Below, one piece after another: positions 1-8,434 of a stretch of DNA of 12,944 nucleotides. The stretch is from assembly GCA_900617975.1 (NCBI GenBank), contig UZAE01001511.1:1-12944 (forward strand). The letters run 5' to 3'. The DNA is from Rodentolepis nana (taxonomy: Eukaryota; Platyhelminthes; Cestoda; Cyclophyllidea; Hymenolepididae). A model generated the notes under the pieces. It ran no database searches and was not told the origin of the DNA. It saw only the letters and a program-made list of their open reading frames with translations. Each line of letters opens with the position of its first letter. Within the stretch, counting starts at the first letter, position 1. The translations under genes were made by a program, and so were the position numbers.

Positions 1-312
1 TGCGATAGACTTACTTCCACGTGGTGCACCCTGGGCAACGGCAAAAAAGTCTATTAACCGGCAGTTGACTTCTGACTCCAAACTACCATAACCCCACTGG
101 ATGCCATATTCTACCACTTCCACAGTAATCATCCAACCTATTCTCTGCCTTTGTGTCTGTCTCTTTTACAACTGTAAACCACTCTTCTGTTCCCCATCCC
201 TCGACTTTCTGTCCACTTTGGTGTTCCTTCCCCCTGTGAAGCCCGAAGTCAGCTAAAGGGCTAATGGTAACTATCAAAACGCCTGCCATTTGAAATAAAT
301 AAATAAATAAAT
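1..312 (+). mobile_element. tRNA-derived SINE, copy 1 (left end cut by window)
   Basis: The copy starts at the window edge with TGCGATAGACTTAC and runs to a (TAAA)n tail at 290-312. It shares the whole body with the other copies: the CCACGTGGTGCACCC block, the AGTCTATTAAC block, a pyrimidine-rich middle, CTGTGAAGCC, CTAAAGGGCTAATG and GCCTGCCATTTG. It lacks a 12-base segment (GTATACTCATAC) that the other copies carry, so it reads GCAACGGCAAAA. With the copy at 12732 it shares CCACTTCCACAG and GTGTCTGTCT in the middle, which marks a subfamily. It lies on the strand opposite to the TOM1-like gene, 3' of the last visible exon or in a further intron. Confidence 0.88.
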
Positions 313-400
313 GCTCCTTCATTCTGACTATGTAATCATAATATGGATATAATCAACTTTCGGAGAATTGGATTCCTTGTCATCTCTTCTGAGATACAAC

Positions 401-743
401 TTAAGGAATATTCAAAAGCCCAGTTACTTGAGTCTGTTCTGCCACAGCGTCCATTAATTCATCATCATCGTCAACACTCTGATTATCATCGTCTTTCTGC
501 TGATTGTCCGAAGTGGATGAATGATCTGTGGAGGTCGAGGGAAGGCTAAGTTGATTGGGCGGGGCCGGTAATTGATTGGCTTGTGTAGTTTGAGATGCCT
601 CATGTTGGAGTTGAAGTTGGCTTGGATGGGACGATGACCCAGATTGGGTGATTGTTGGAAAAGGCGGTCGGTTGTGTCCAGTGTTTTGATTAGCTATTTG
701 GGCGCGCATTGATCGTAGACGATACCGCTCGAATCGTTCATAG
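401..743 (-). CDS. TOM1: TOM1-like adaptor, 3'-most visible exon (end of GAT domain and acidic tail)
   Basis: This exon supplies the last residues of the GAT helical bundle and the C-terminal tail of a TOM1-family protein. TOM1 proteins bind ubiquitin, TOLLIP and clathrin on endosomes. The acceptor reads ctgtatctag, and the first base (743) completes the Arg codon split with the preceding exon. The peptide then runs YERFERYR, matching HERFERFR of animal TOM1. After it come about 80 residues of low complexity rich in Gln, Ser, Thr, Pro and Asn, then an acidic run DDDDELMD. The end is uncertain. The open frame stops with TAA at 401-403 (last residues GLLNIP). However, an in-phase donor CAA|GTAACT ends a codon at 428, and no AATAAA or ATTAAA follows on this strand before the window edge. 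I therefore lean towards the exon ending at 428 and the gene continuing leftward. The GAT match is firm; the exon end is not. Confidence 0.85.
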
Positions 744-811
744 CTAGATACAGCAAAGTACATAACGGAAATTGGGACGAAAGATCATTAAAAGTAAGCA
801 CAAAATATTAC
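744..811 (-). other. 68-nt intron of the TOM1-like gene
   Basis: A short GT..AG intron separates the two downstream GAT exons. The donor reads CAGCG|GTAATA and the acceptor ctgtatctag|CTATGA. It splits an Arg codon after its second base. Removing it gives the contiguous GAT sequence NSAFQRYERFERYR, which aligns without gap to the TOM1 family. That agreement is the main evidence for the exact borders. Confidence 0.9.
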
Positions 812-936
812 CGCTGGAAAGCACTGTTAAGTTCATCGTTCAATTGAAGAAGTGTGAGTGTCGCGGCATCGTCAGCAACTTGGGAAAGGAACCCAGCCAC
901 TCGCTGTTGCATCATTCGGCACGTCTCGTTCAGCTC
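812..936 (-). CDS. TOM1: TOM1-like adaptor, internal exon (middle of GAT domain)
   Basis: This 125-nt exon encodes 41 codons plus two bases, from ELNETCRMMQQR to LNDELNSAFQ. Human TOM1 has ELNRTCRAMQQR and VNDNLNNVFLR at the same places, so the family assignment is strong. In the TOM1 fold these residues form the end of helix 2 and most of helix 3 of the GAT three-helix bundle, the part that binds ubiquitin and TOLLIP. The acceptor is ttttgccattttag|GAG, and the donor leaves phase 2, which the exon at 743 accepts. The upstream exon ends in ELLQ in phase 0, so the join reads ELLQ-ELNETC as in other TOM1 proteins. Base composition is clearly less AT-rich than the flanking introns. No stop or frameshift is seen. 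Confidence 0.93.
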
Positions 937-2283
937 CTAAAATGGCAAAAAATGGCTTAATTAGCTGAGGAGGACGTCCGGCCGTATAAGGTGAAAAGCA
1001 CTTGCGTGCCAAAACACAGAACTGTTAAATTTTTGTCAGGAGGAAAAGCGAGCATCCCACAGAATTGAATGGCAGAGAGTCACTTTATTCCATAAGGCTC
1101 AAAATTTAAAGGTAGAATAAGGCCTTTACTCCACATGCCACAGTAATAAAACCCTACAAAGTCTCTATCCGCTTCGACATCTGCCCACAGGCGTAAACGA
1201 TTTTGCGTGTGCAAGACTAATAGAATGCAGAAATATCTATACATGAAGTATGTTCTGTACTATATTCCAGATTGAATCTTGGTTTCATTAGGAAGAGAGG
1301 AAAGTAAAGCATTTTAATGATTTGACGGGCGTTTTGCATCACATTCACAGCCAATGTTTTTGAATGAATAATTTTGAGATTAGGTTACAAAGTAGACATA
1401 AATCTGAATTTAGCACATTGCTATTTTGTAGTTACTACAACTCGAATTGCTTAAAATTAAAAGAAAATAATCAGAATATAGTGAGGTAGTGATAAAAATT
1501 AATTAACAATAGCAGTAATTAAAGATGGTAAACATAGACAGGAGAATTCAAGACGAGAATAAGGAGAGATGCAACCAAGAACATGGTCAGACGCATGAGG
1601 TCCACTTAAACTAAACCATTTTCGCTTGATCACGTGTGCTAGAATGAATTGTCGTTGAATAACGTCGTAAAAAACACAACAGAAGGTGCTATATGAAAGC
1701 AAGAATGCCAATAACCTGCGTCATATCAAAGTAATTTGAACAAAAAGTAAGAATGAAATCAATAGATTCAGATCAACGTTTCATTTATTCGTGATAAGAA
1801 TTAGAATTTGAATATAGCGAATATCGTTACTCGATAAAATTGAAAGAAGCAAAACCATTTGCGCTTCAAGCATTCTCTCTCTCAAATGATAGATTAAGAC
1901 CAATCAATAATTTTACTGTGTTCGAAGTAATTGACTACGCTTTCAAAAGCCGACACAATTTCACAAACGTAAGGTTAGAAGGGAGAAAAATGTAACTATC
2001 CGATAGTGGGAATACTTCATTATAGACCATTAAGAAAAGATTTCAAGAACATGGAAGTCAAAATTTATATTTCTAAAACATGGGCGGGTACGATAGTTTG
2101 GAGGAACACATTTAATAAGCTAATACTATTGAGCTAATATAAGTAGTATGATTAAGTATAAGTATGATTATGAAAAGACCGAAATTGAAATATAAGGAAA
2201 ATCTTAAACCACCACGAAACGCATTTCCATATAAATATTTATCTGAAATGATTCCAAATGACAGTTTATAAATCCGGACTTAC
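937..2283 (-). other. Intron within the GAT domain of the TOM1-like gene (1347 nt)
   Basis: The intron opens with the donor CAA|GTAAGT at 2283-2278 and closes with ccattttag at 945-937. It is AT-rich throughout and has stops in all frames. I see no SINE copy, tandem repeat or RNA gene in it. The short reading frames on either strand (for example 1499-1711 minus) have no recognisable similarity and look like chance. Confidence 0.85.
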
Positions 2284-2624
2284 TTGAAGTAGCTCCAGAT
2301 CATCTGACGAAATCGCATCAGGTTGAAGTTCAGTCAGCATATCATTGAGAATGTGCAGATTTGTCTGCACAACCGCCAGATCCTGACTAAGTCTTTCCCT
2401 TTGTGCACTGCTCAAACGGCGAACTGTACCCTCTTGATCGATAAGAGTTTGATCAGCAGTTAAATTGTACATTTGCGTTGGAAGGGAGTGATGACTATTC
2501 AATGGTTCTTGCGCCTGTTGGGGTGAGTGATGACGCTGATTCTGATATCGACTGTGCTGATGCTGCTGCTGCTGCTGATGGTTCATGAATGTACGCGGGG
2601 TGGCCGCAAAAAATACTTCTTGAC
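2284..2624 (-). CDS. TOM1: TOM1-like adaptor, internal exon (linker and first half of GAT domain)
   Basis: This 341-nt exon gives two bases plus 113 codons. It begins after a strong acceptor (cttcctctttcttaag|GTCAAG), so the ATG at 2586-2584 is internal rather than a start. Upstream of that Met the frame reads FFAATPRTF, which resembles the SPIHTPQRTVF segment just after the VHS domain in TOM1, though weakly. A low-complexity Gln/His stretch follows (five CAG codons in a row, then HQH). The last 45 or so residues, from LSSAQRERLSQDLAVV through NDMLTELQP to DDLELLQ, match helix 1 and the start of helix 2 of the GAT domain. The donor CAA|GTAAGT is near consensus and joins in frame to the exon at 936. 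The CAG run makes this exon a candidate for length polymorphism. The assignment is firm for the GAT part and moderate for the exon's 5' border. Confidence 0.88.
2558..2580 (-). repeat. Trinucleotide (CAG)n tract encoding poly-Gln
   Basis: On the minus strand an uninterrupted run of CAG codons, then CAT CAG CAC, encodes QQQQQHQH just after the internal Met of the linker exon. It lies between the post-VHS segment and the GAT domain, where TOM1 proteins are normally disordered, so length changes would be tolerated. Confidence 0.8.
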
Positions 2625-5252
2625 CTTAAGAAAGAGGAAGCAATCGAATAAGATATTTAATAACTCATGCCAAAGCTTATTGAAATAATTTTGAGTGAAA
2701 TAGGTAAAACATTTCGAATAAACGCATAAAAATATGATTTGCCTTAGTGGCACGAAGGCGGCAAAGATTCTTAAAGAGTACTGGAACACCAATTAAATGC
2801 ATTAAGCAGTACTAAGAGAGTCTTGTTCACAGTCAAAAAATAATAAATAAATGGTGATGAGTGACTGGTAAGCTATAGTATAATCGTACTAATGAAAATG
2901 CGAATAAAAATCACCCCCCCCCGGTCACCTGACACTGAAAGATAAGTGACATTTTGACATTCACAATAGGCTGAAAATGACAACTTAGTGAAAAGTGCAC
3001 AAATATTTGAACAGAAAATTTTCTAACCAAATTTAAAAGTTAAATCTACGACTTATAACAATATAACAGAATTAAGCACTGGAAGTAATGTGAGTACAAC
3101 GAATCGTGTCACTTTGCCAAAGGAGAGAATTTAATCAACAAGAAAATGAGCACAGATTTTCAACAAAATATCCCTCCTCGTATATATGAGAGTCAATCTA
3201 CGAAATTGGATTATGAGAATATTGCAAACTATTTCAGGAATTTGAAATCGTCGTTGTAAAGGTTCCATTGCAAGCTCTTTAATACCTTTCATGATTAAAG
3301 CCAATACAAGTTTATGCGATTCCGTAGATATAAAAAAATGAGAATGGTCGCAAACCACTGGTGTTCATTATAAAATATTTATAAAAATAATAATTGTATC
3401 GCAATTAAGTGCAAAATATGCATTTAAAATTCAAAATGCAACACACGAGAGGCTTAATCAATTGCCACCTTTGTCAAATAAAAGAATAATTTAAAATTCA
3501 AATTGATTTTAAAAAAAATTACGTCAAAAAATTACCTAATTGAAACAACTGCTTTGACACCTTCAAAGGGAGACAAAATACGAGTGAGGCGATAACTAAC
3601 TTGAGGACTGTTTATTTATTTTAATGTAAATTATTATTAACTCATTCGGAAGGAAGGTAGCTTCGTACAAAATGCAATTATTTTCTTCACTTTCCTTAAA
3701 AGGTTTTTTTAAAAAAATAAATTTTTTTAGGGGAAAGAATCGGGCGCCACTTCCATAATAAGCAACAATGGTAATCAGACAAAAGAGAATTCATAGACAC
3801 CGAGGAAAGCCTGTTTGAGAAAGATTATTAGCAAATTTTTGAAAATAAAAGGCTAATCAGAATGCAAATGGGAAGAGATTCGTCACCTCCCTATAGGAAA
3901 TTTTCCATATACTATTTAGTGTTCCTATCGTGTCCTCGAACCAACATGCTCGCACTGAGATACTCTACATTGCAATACGCTAGAGCGCTTCCCATTAACT
4001 TCCCAACATCCTTACAATGTTCAAATACTAAATCAGTGGGTTCCTCCAAGTGTAGAGCGGCCCCAACAGATAAACTCCTCCACTTTGTCCAGACTTGGCT
4101 GAATACCTCACTGACCTCTATTCAAGGCCTAGATGAGTCCTTCACCTCTCAGTGGCCAGAATACTTTTATTTTAATGGCCTTGATCGAATTTTCTGGTGA
4201 GGGGTGGGGTCGTGGCTTCATTTTTCTTAAGAGGCATAGCTCACTGACTCAAATCTTCTCGATGATCAAATATCATCATCATCATCAGCATCATCGCCTT
4301 AGCGCCAGGATGCGCATTAGATACAAAGACTAAATAACTTAGCGAACATAGCCACTTTCAATGAAATAAGCTCACTTGTATCGCCAATTACACAATTCAA
4401 GATTGTTTACAATGCTAAATTCCCATCCCCATTGGCAAATTGTCGCTTGATGAGTGACCAATAACTAAACAAGGACAAAAAAAACATTTCTCCTCGGTAT
4501 AATTGACTCACAGGAATAAAAAAACCAAACATCTTTTGGAAGATATGCATAAAGAGGAACGATGAAATGAAATGCAAGAAGTATGGGAGAATCTTTCCCG
4601 GAAATATATACACACATTTTAAGAGGTTTGTAGGGCAAAGGCAATACCCACTTCCTCCTCCTCTTAGTTGCTTGAGTGTGTTAGAGAAAATTACCCAGTA
4701 GAAAGTGATTCATTCTTCCGGAGGTAATGCAAATCTCACTGCCTTAAAATAAACTGTTCCGAAAATGGAATTAGAATTGCTATAGCGATTTGAAGGCAAG
4801 AATATGAAATTGCGTTAATAGCACTTTGAAGATTCAGTATTTGAAAACCGATTTCATGAATCAAAATAGGACATTATATACCACTCATTAAGCCAGTATT
4901 TTTTTTCCTTTTTCATTTATATAATAAGTTACAACACCTGGCAATGACCTGATTGGCAGCTTTAATGCAAATTAACAAAATAAAAAGCAAACAGTTGTTA
5001 GTGGCCGATTATTATTCTCTAACTAGATTCCCATGACTTGTATGTGCAGAGTGGATCAACTTTCAGGAATACAAAGGTAGTAAGCCAGACATTAGCCAGT
5101 GGCTACCAATTTCCGTTGCGAATTTCCCGCACAATCCAAAATTAGAACTCAAAGCAAAATTGTCAAAAAAATAATTAAATTACAGTATTCAGATAAACTT
5201 AAAGGAAACCATTTGCCAAATTGTTCACACATTGATTAACTAATTTCTTAAT
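2625..5252. other. AT-rich intronic stretch, no gene recognised
   Basis: This is the 3' part of the large intron between the exons at 7944-7810 and 2624-2284, if those two exons join directly. It is AT-rich with homopolymer runs, including nine C at 2914-2922. It includes one less AT-rich block (listed separately) and a possible 60-nt cassette exon at 3536-3595 (see findings). The minus-strand frames at 2583-2792, 3131-3358 and 4407-4613 show no family motif. Confidence 0.6.
3862..4330. other. Less AT-rich block of unknown origin with an (ATC)n run
   Basis: About 470 bases stand out from the AT-rich surroundings by a more balanced composition. The plus strand stays open for 112 codons (3862-4200). 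Its peptide has no motif I recognise and no splice or promoter context. The block ends near an imperfect ATC microsatellite (around 4271-4296). It could be a decayed mobile element or a chance open frame. I do not call it a gene. Confidence 0.35.
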
Positions 5253-5261
5253 ATTGTTCCT
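5253..5261 (+). repeat. Target-site duplication, left copy
   Basis: ATTGTTCCT stands directly before the first G of the SINE at 5262 and recurs at 5598-5606 just after its tail. The pre-insertion site would read taat-ATTGTTCCT-aatattttg. Confidence 0.82.
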
Positions 5262-5597
5262 GGGGTGTGCAATAGACTTACCTCCACGTGGTGCACCCTG
5301 GGCAACGTATACTCATACGGCAAAAAAAGTCTATTGACTGGCAGTTGACTTCTCACTTCAAACTACCATCACCTCACCCTATGCCATATTCGAATATTTT
5401 CGCAGTACTCATCTCACCTTTGTTCTACCTTTGTGTTTGTCTCTTACATCTTTGGAACACTCTTCTGTTCCCCCTCCCCTCTCGACTTTTTTTCAATTTG
5501 ATGTACCTTCCCCTCTGTGAAGCCTGAAGTCAACTAAAGGGCTAATAATAACCATCAAGACGCCTGCCATTTGATATAAATAAATAAAATAAATGAC
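5262..5597 (+). mobile_element. Headless SINE with intact target-site duplication, copy 2
   Basis: The insertion is complete, about 336 bp, from GGGGTGTGCAATAG to a short (TAAA)n tail. It has no tRNA head, yet the flanking 9-bp direct repeat abuts its first base. The headless form was therefore what integrated, and the head was not deleted later. Inside are ATAGACTT at 5272-5279 and AAGTCTAT at 5327-5334, which are complementary, and between them the small hairpin CGTAT-ACTC-ATACG at 5306-5319. The middle reads TGTTTGTCTCTTACATC, shared with the copy at 10961, which defines a second subfamily. It is antisense to the TOM1-like gene and lies inside its largest intron. Plus-strand open frames here have no coding meaning. 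Confidence 0.92.
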
Positions 5598-5606
5598 ATT
5601 GTTCCT
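5598..5606 (+). repeat. Target-site duplication, right copy
   Basis: ATTGTTCCT follows the TAAA tail and the short linker TGAC. It matches 5253-5261 exactly. Confidence 0.82.
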
Positions 5607-7809
5607 AATATTTTGAAAATTTAAATATTCAAATATGAGAAATTTTGCGTTGTAATTAATAATACTTCCTTTCTTACGAATTAGCAGTCATTTGGCAGTG
5701 AATGTTAATTAATAAATAAATGCATAAAAAATAATGGAACATTGTGAGAGAAAAAAATGAGATTTTGGAGAATACATGGTTGTCATGGCAAATAATATAA
5801 CAATCTTAATGGCTTATCTCCTGCAACCGATCAGAAAAAATAGACGTTTATTGGAGCGCAATCAGAATAAACTATAATTCAAATTGGTGTATTCTAAAAA
5901 ACCCCGTTGACATAATCATTGGAGAAAAGAATATAACGAAATTCTATGACGGAATGTCCAAATCGCAAAAGCCCAGCACTGTGTATCTTAGCCATTAATC
6001 TATCCAGAAATCCATGAGATAAGTAATGGAGAGTCATAAAATAAAAGATTCAGAATAAATCTACCTGATTTACATGAAAAAGAAAATTCTACTTTGTCAA
6101 TCCGTAAGAATCATCCTTCCCACACCCCCCCCCCCTCGAATTTCGACAAATGAAATAGCAAGTAAAGATGGAATTTAAAAATTCAATGAATTTCGACTTT
6201 CAAATGCATGGCGGTTGTTTTAAACACCTTTCCAATTTATTCTAGGCCAAATAAAACATAAATATAATTTTAACATTTAAGAAAGCCACTTTATGCTGTT
6301 ATCAGAAAAAAACATTAAATAAAACAAAGAATATTTCAAGGTATAAGAGAATCCCAATTGAAAAATAACTAATTTTTCAAGTCATGTAGTATAATTTTTT
6401 GTCAAACAGCTGGCTTATATTTGGGAGACACAAATTGCATTAATTCCCCTCTAGAAGGTAGAAAATATTTGTGAAGGACAACAAACGGTTGCTTTACTGA
6501 TACAATACATTTTCACCAATAAAAGAACAGAACATATGGTTTTAGTGATAATCTTAAGAAACTGCCAAAAATAAAAGAATTCTTTTAAGGAGATAGAAGT
6601 GTTGAACTGAAAATCTAATTGTCATGGGTGCAAATAAGATAGCAAAAAAAAGGAAATTTCAAGAGCCGCATTGTCAGGTGACATGTCATGAGGAGGTCAG
6701 TGCAGCAATGACATGAATAATTCTGTCGCCAAGTCACCACGACAACACCAGGAAACCTCAAATACTTGCTCTGATGGTTAACAAAAAAGATAGGTGGATT
6801 TTAGTAATAATTCAATAATTTCATTTAAACACAGTGAATGAATGACCATCTTTAATTATATATGGCAAAATATTTTAAAACAAAATGTAATTGCTGCTTA
6901 GAAAAACGCTTTCAAGCGAAAAAAAATTATAAATTGCTAATTTGAAATTGGAATTTGATTTGCACGCAATCAAAAAGCCAGGCACAAAATTAAGGACAAC
7001 CTTGAAAAAGGAAAGAAAAATTTAAGCGCATATTTTACACAAATTATAGTTTACTTGAAAGATTTCCAATTAGCCTGAATAGGGAACCGAATTCATGTAG
7101 CAATATAATGGATTTACACACCCCTATAAAACGGTTATTGAATTAAGTTGTGCAGAGAGAAGAGATTGCACAGTGAATAAGATATAGGTTTCGAACAAAA
7201 ACTGCATAAATGATTAATGATTGAAATCTAGTGGTGCGTGGTAGAATCACTATATGCACTCTCTAATACGACAATTAAATATCGGTTAAAACTAAGGCCG
7301 TCGTTAGACACAATTTATCCGCATTTCGATTAGTTGAATTAACCCTGTATTCAATTGTTTCAAGAGACAGGACTTTTATCCCTATTCGAACTCTTGTACC
7401 CGTCTTCCACCATCCAACTCCCATCAATCCGATTTTTATCGCGGAAGGCCTGCAATTAGTTCCTTTCCAACCGGGCATCCTCCTATCCAAACAGCTATCA
7501 TCTCAAACACACTTATACGCATGCATTCTGTTACTTTCCATTAAACTACTATCTTATCTACGCTCATCATCATGTTCTTGCGCTTTGTTGATCGACAAAA
7601 AAAGGGGGGCATTTTGGCTCCATTTCGCAAACAGTAAAAACGTAGATCTAGAAGAATGCATTGAATCCAATCAAGAAGCGTTAAGATGTTAAAGAAGCTG
7701 ATAGATGGCAATGATTATGATTAAAGTGCAGACTACATAGAGTCTATGGCATGATCAAATAAGAATAATTGATTTTGAATTTCCAAGGGGGGGAATAGAC
7801 GGAACTAAC
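5607..7809. other. AT-rich intronic stretch, no gene recognised
   Basis: This is the 5' part of the large intron. It is mostly A/T-rich, with an 11-base C run at 6125-6135. A less AT-rich block at about 7270-7600 is open on the minus strand for 71 codons (7275-7490) but shows no recognisable motif. No SINE copy, tRNA or splice-bounded coding patch was found. Confidence 0.55.
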
Positions 7810-7944
7810 CATTTCTAGTGACGACAGGATAGCCATTGATGGCAACCACTTGAAGCACTTGAGTCCCAATTTCGACAGCTCCACTTCCTGGAGCATTGCT
7901 CCTAACTCTGACTTGTCTGCTCCCATCTCGAGCTCGAAGGGTGG
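7810..7944 (-). CDS. Probable 45-codon coding exon upstream of the TOM1-like GAT exons
   Basis: A 135-nt segment of near-balanced base composition sits in AT-rich DNA. It is bounded by a good acceptor (ctttcctttcgtttag|CCACCC) and a donor AAATG|GTTAGT. Read as two bases, 44 codons and one base, it is open, and its final G joins GT at 2624 to make a Gly codon, so it splices in frame to the TOM1-like exon there. The peptide runs from TLRARDGSRQVRVRSN through VEIGTQVLQVVAINGYPVV to TRN. I do not recognise it as VHS. A second frame (phase 0, starting PPFELEMGADKSEL) is also open, but it would meet a stop if joined directly to the next visible exon. It may be a lineage-specific insert between VHS and GAT, an alternative exon, or an exon of another transcript. 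Confidence 0.55.
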
Positions 7945-7946
7945 CT

Positions 7947-8038
7947 AAACGAAAGGAAAGCAATAATTAGCCCTATCAACTCAAAAAAGATATATACGTA
8001 TATAAGATTGATCTCCTTTCCCATATAAAAGATTTTGG
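7947..8038 (-). repeat. Long direct repeat flanking the headed SINE, 3' copy (relative to the SINE)
   Basis: Following the SINE tail on the minus strand, this segment (CCAAAATCTTTTATATGGG, then a TA-rich core, CTTTTTTGAGTTGA and TTGCTTTCCTTTCG) repeats the sequence that precedes the SINE head. Outside the TA tract I count about seven mismatches in the best-aligned 50 bases. Its far end merges with the polypyrimidine tract of the acceptor at 7945-7946. It is best read as a long target-site duplication or a tandem duplication with the SINE at the joint. Confidence 0.65.
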
Positions 8039-8379
8039 TAAATAATTATTTATATCGAATGATAGTTATCATTAGCCTTTAAGTTGATTCCAGGCTTCAC
8101 AGAGGGGAAGAAATATCAAAGTGAAAAAAGTCAAGAGATGGAGGGGGGCAGAAGAGTGTTTCAAAGATGTAAACGAGACAGGCACAAAGGTAGAAAAAAG
8201 GTGAGGTGGGTACCGTGGAAGTAGTCGAATATGACATACTGAGGGGTGATGGTAATTTAAAGTCAGATGGCAACTGCTGGTTGATAGACTTTTTGCCGTA
8301 TGAGTATGTATTGCTCAGGGTGCACCACGTGGAGGGAAGTCTATCGTACACCCCAAGTGGCGGAGACATGGAGCACCTG

Positions 8380-8390
8380 GGTAACGATCC
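8380..8390 (-). promoter_or_regulatory. RNA polymerase III B box of the SINE (degenerate)
   Basis: GGATCGTTACC stands where the B box GGTTCGANNCC is expected. It keeps TCG and the closing CC but has A for T at position 3 and T for A at position 7, so internal promoter strength is probably reduced. Confidence 0.6.
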
Positions 8391-8422
8391 CAGCACCCCT
8401 CGCATGCTAAGCGAGCGCTCTA

Positions 8423-8434
8423 CCATATGAGCTA
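8423..8434 (-). promoter_or_regulatory. RNA polymerase III A box of the SINE
   Basis: TAGCTCATATGG matches the tRNA A-box pattern TRGYNNARNNGG except at the position after TCA, as in many tRNA-Ala genes. It lies at the expected distance from the 5' end of the element. Confidence 0.7.

Noticed and set aside
2584..2586. The ATG as the start of a short protein
   Set aside because: A strong acceptor at 2625-2626 and open frame upstream of the ATG, with weak TOM1-like similarity before it, make this an internal Met.
4122..4184. Inverted TCAAGGCC / GGCCTTGA pair
   Set aside because: Only eight bases with a long spacer and no extension on either side.
4271..4296. CRISPR-like or tandem array
   Set aside because: This is a plain ATC microsatellite, and the window is eukaryotic. 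No spaced direct repeats were found.
5262..5340. A hammerhead ribozyme in the SINE body, as in some flatworm SINE-like elements
   Set aside because: The paired arms suggested it, but the conserved CUGAUGA and GAAA core is absent.
5288..5527. Plus-strand open frames inside SINE copies (also 10959-11228 and 12712-12936)
   Set aside because: They share similar peptides only because the SINE DNA is repeated. The frames are not maintained across all copies.
2924..6690. TGTCAGGTGAC seen inverted near 2925 and 6676, as possible terminal repeats of a DNA transposon
   Set aside because: The match is 11 bases of near-palindromic sequence without further extension, target duplication or transposase, so chance is likely.
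7810..7944. A PDZ-like reading of the VLQVVAINGYPVV segment
   Set aside because: Only a vague resemblance to the PDZ IxxVNG strand. The carboxylate-binding loop and the rest of the fold cannot be placed in 45 residues.
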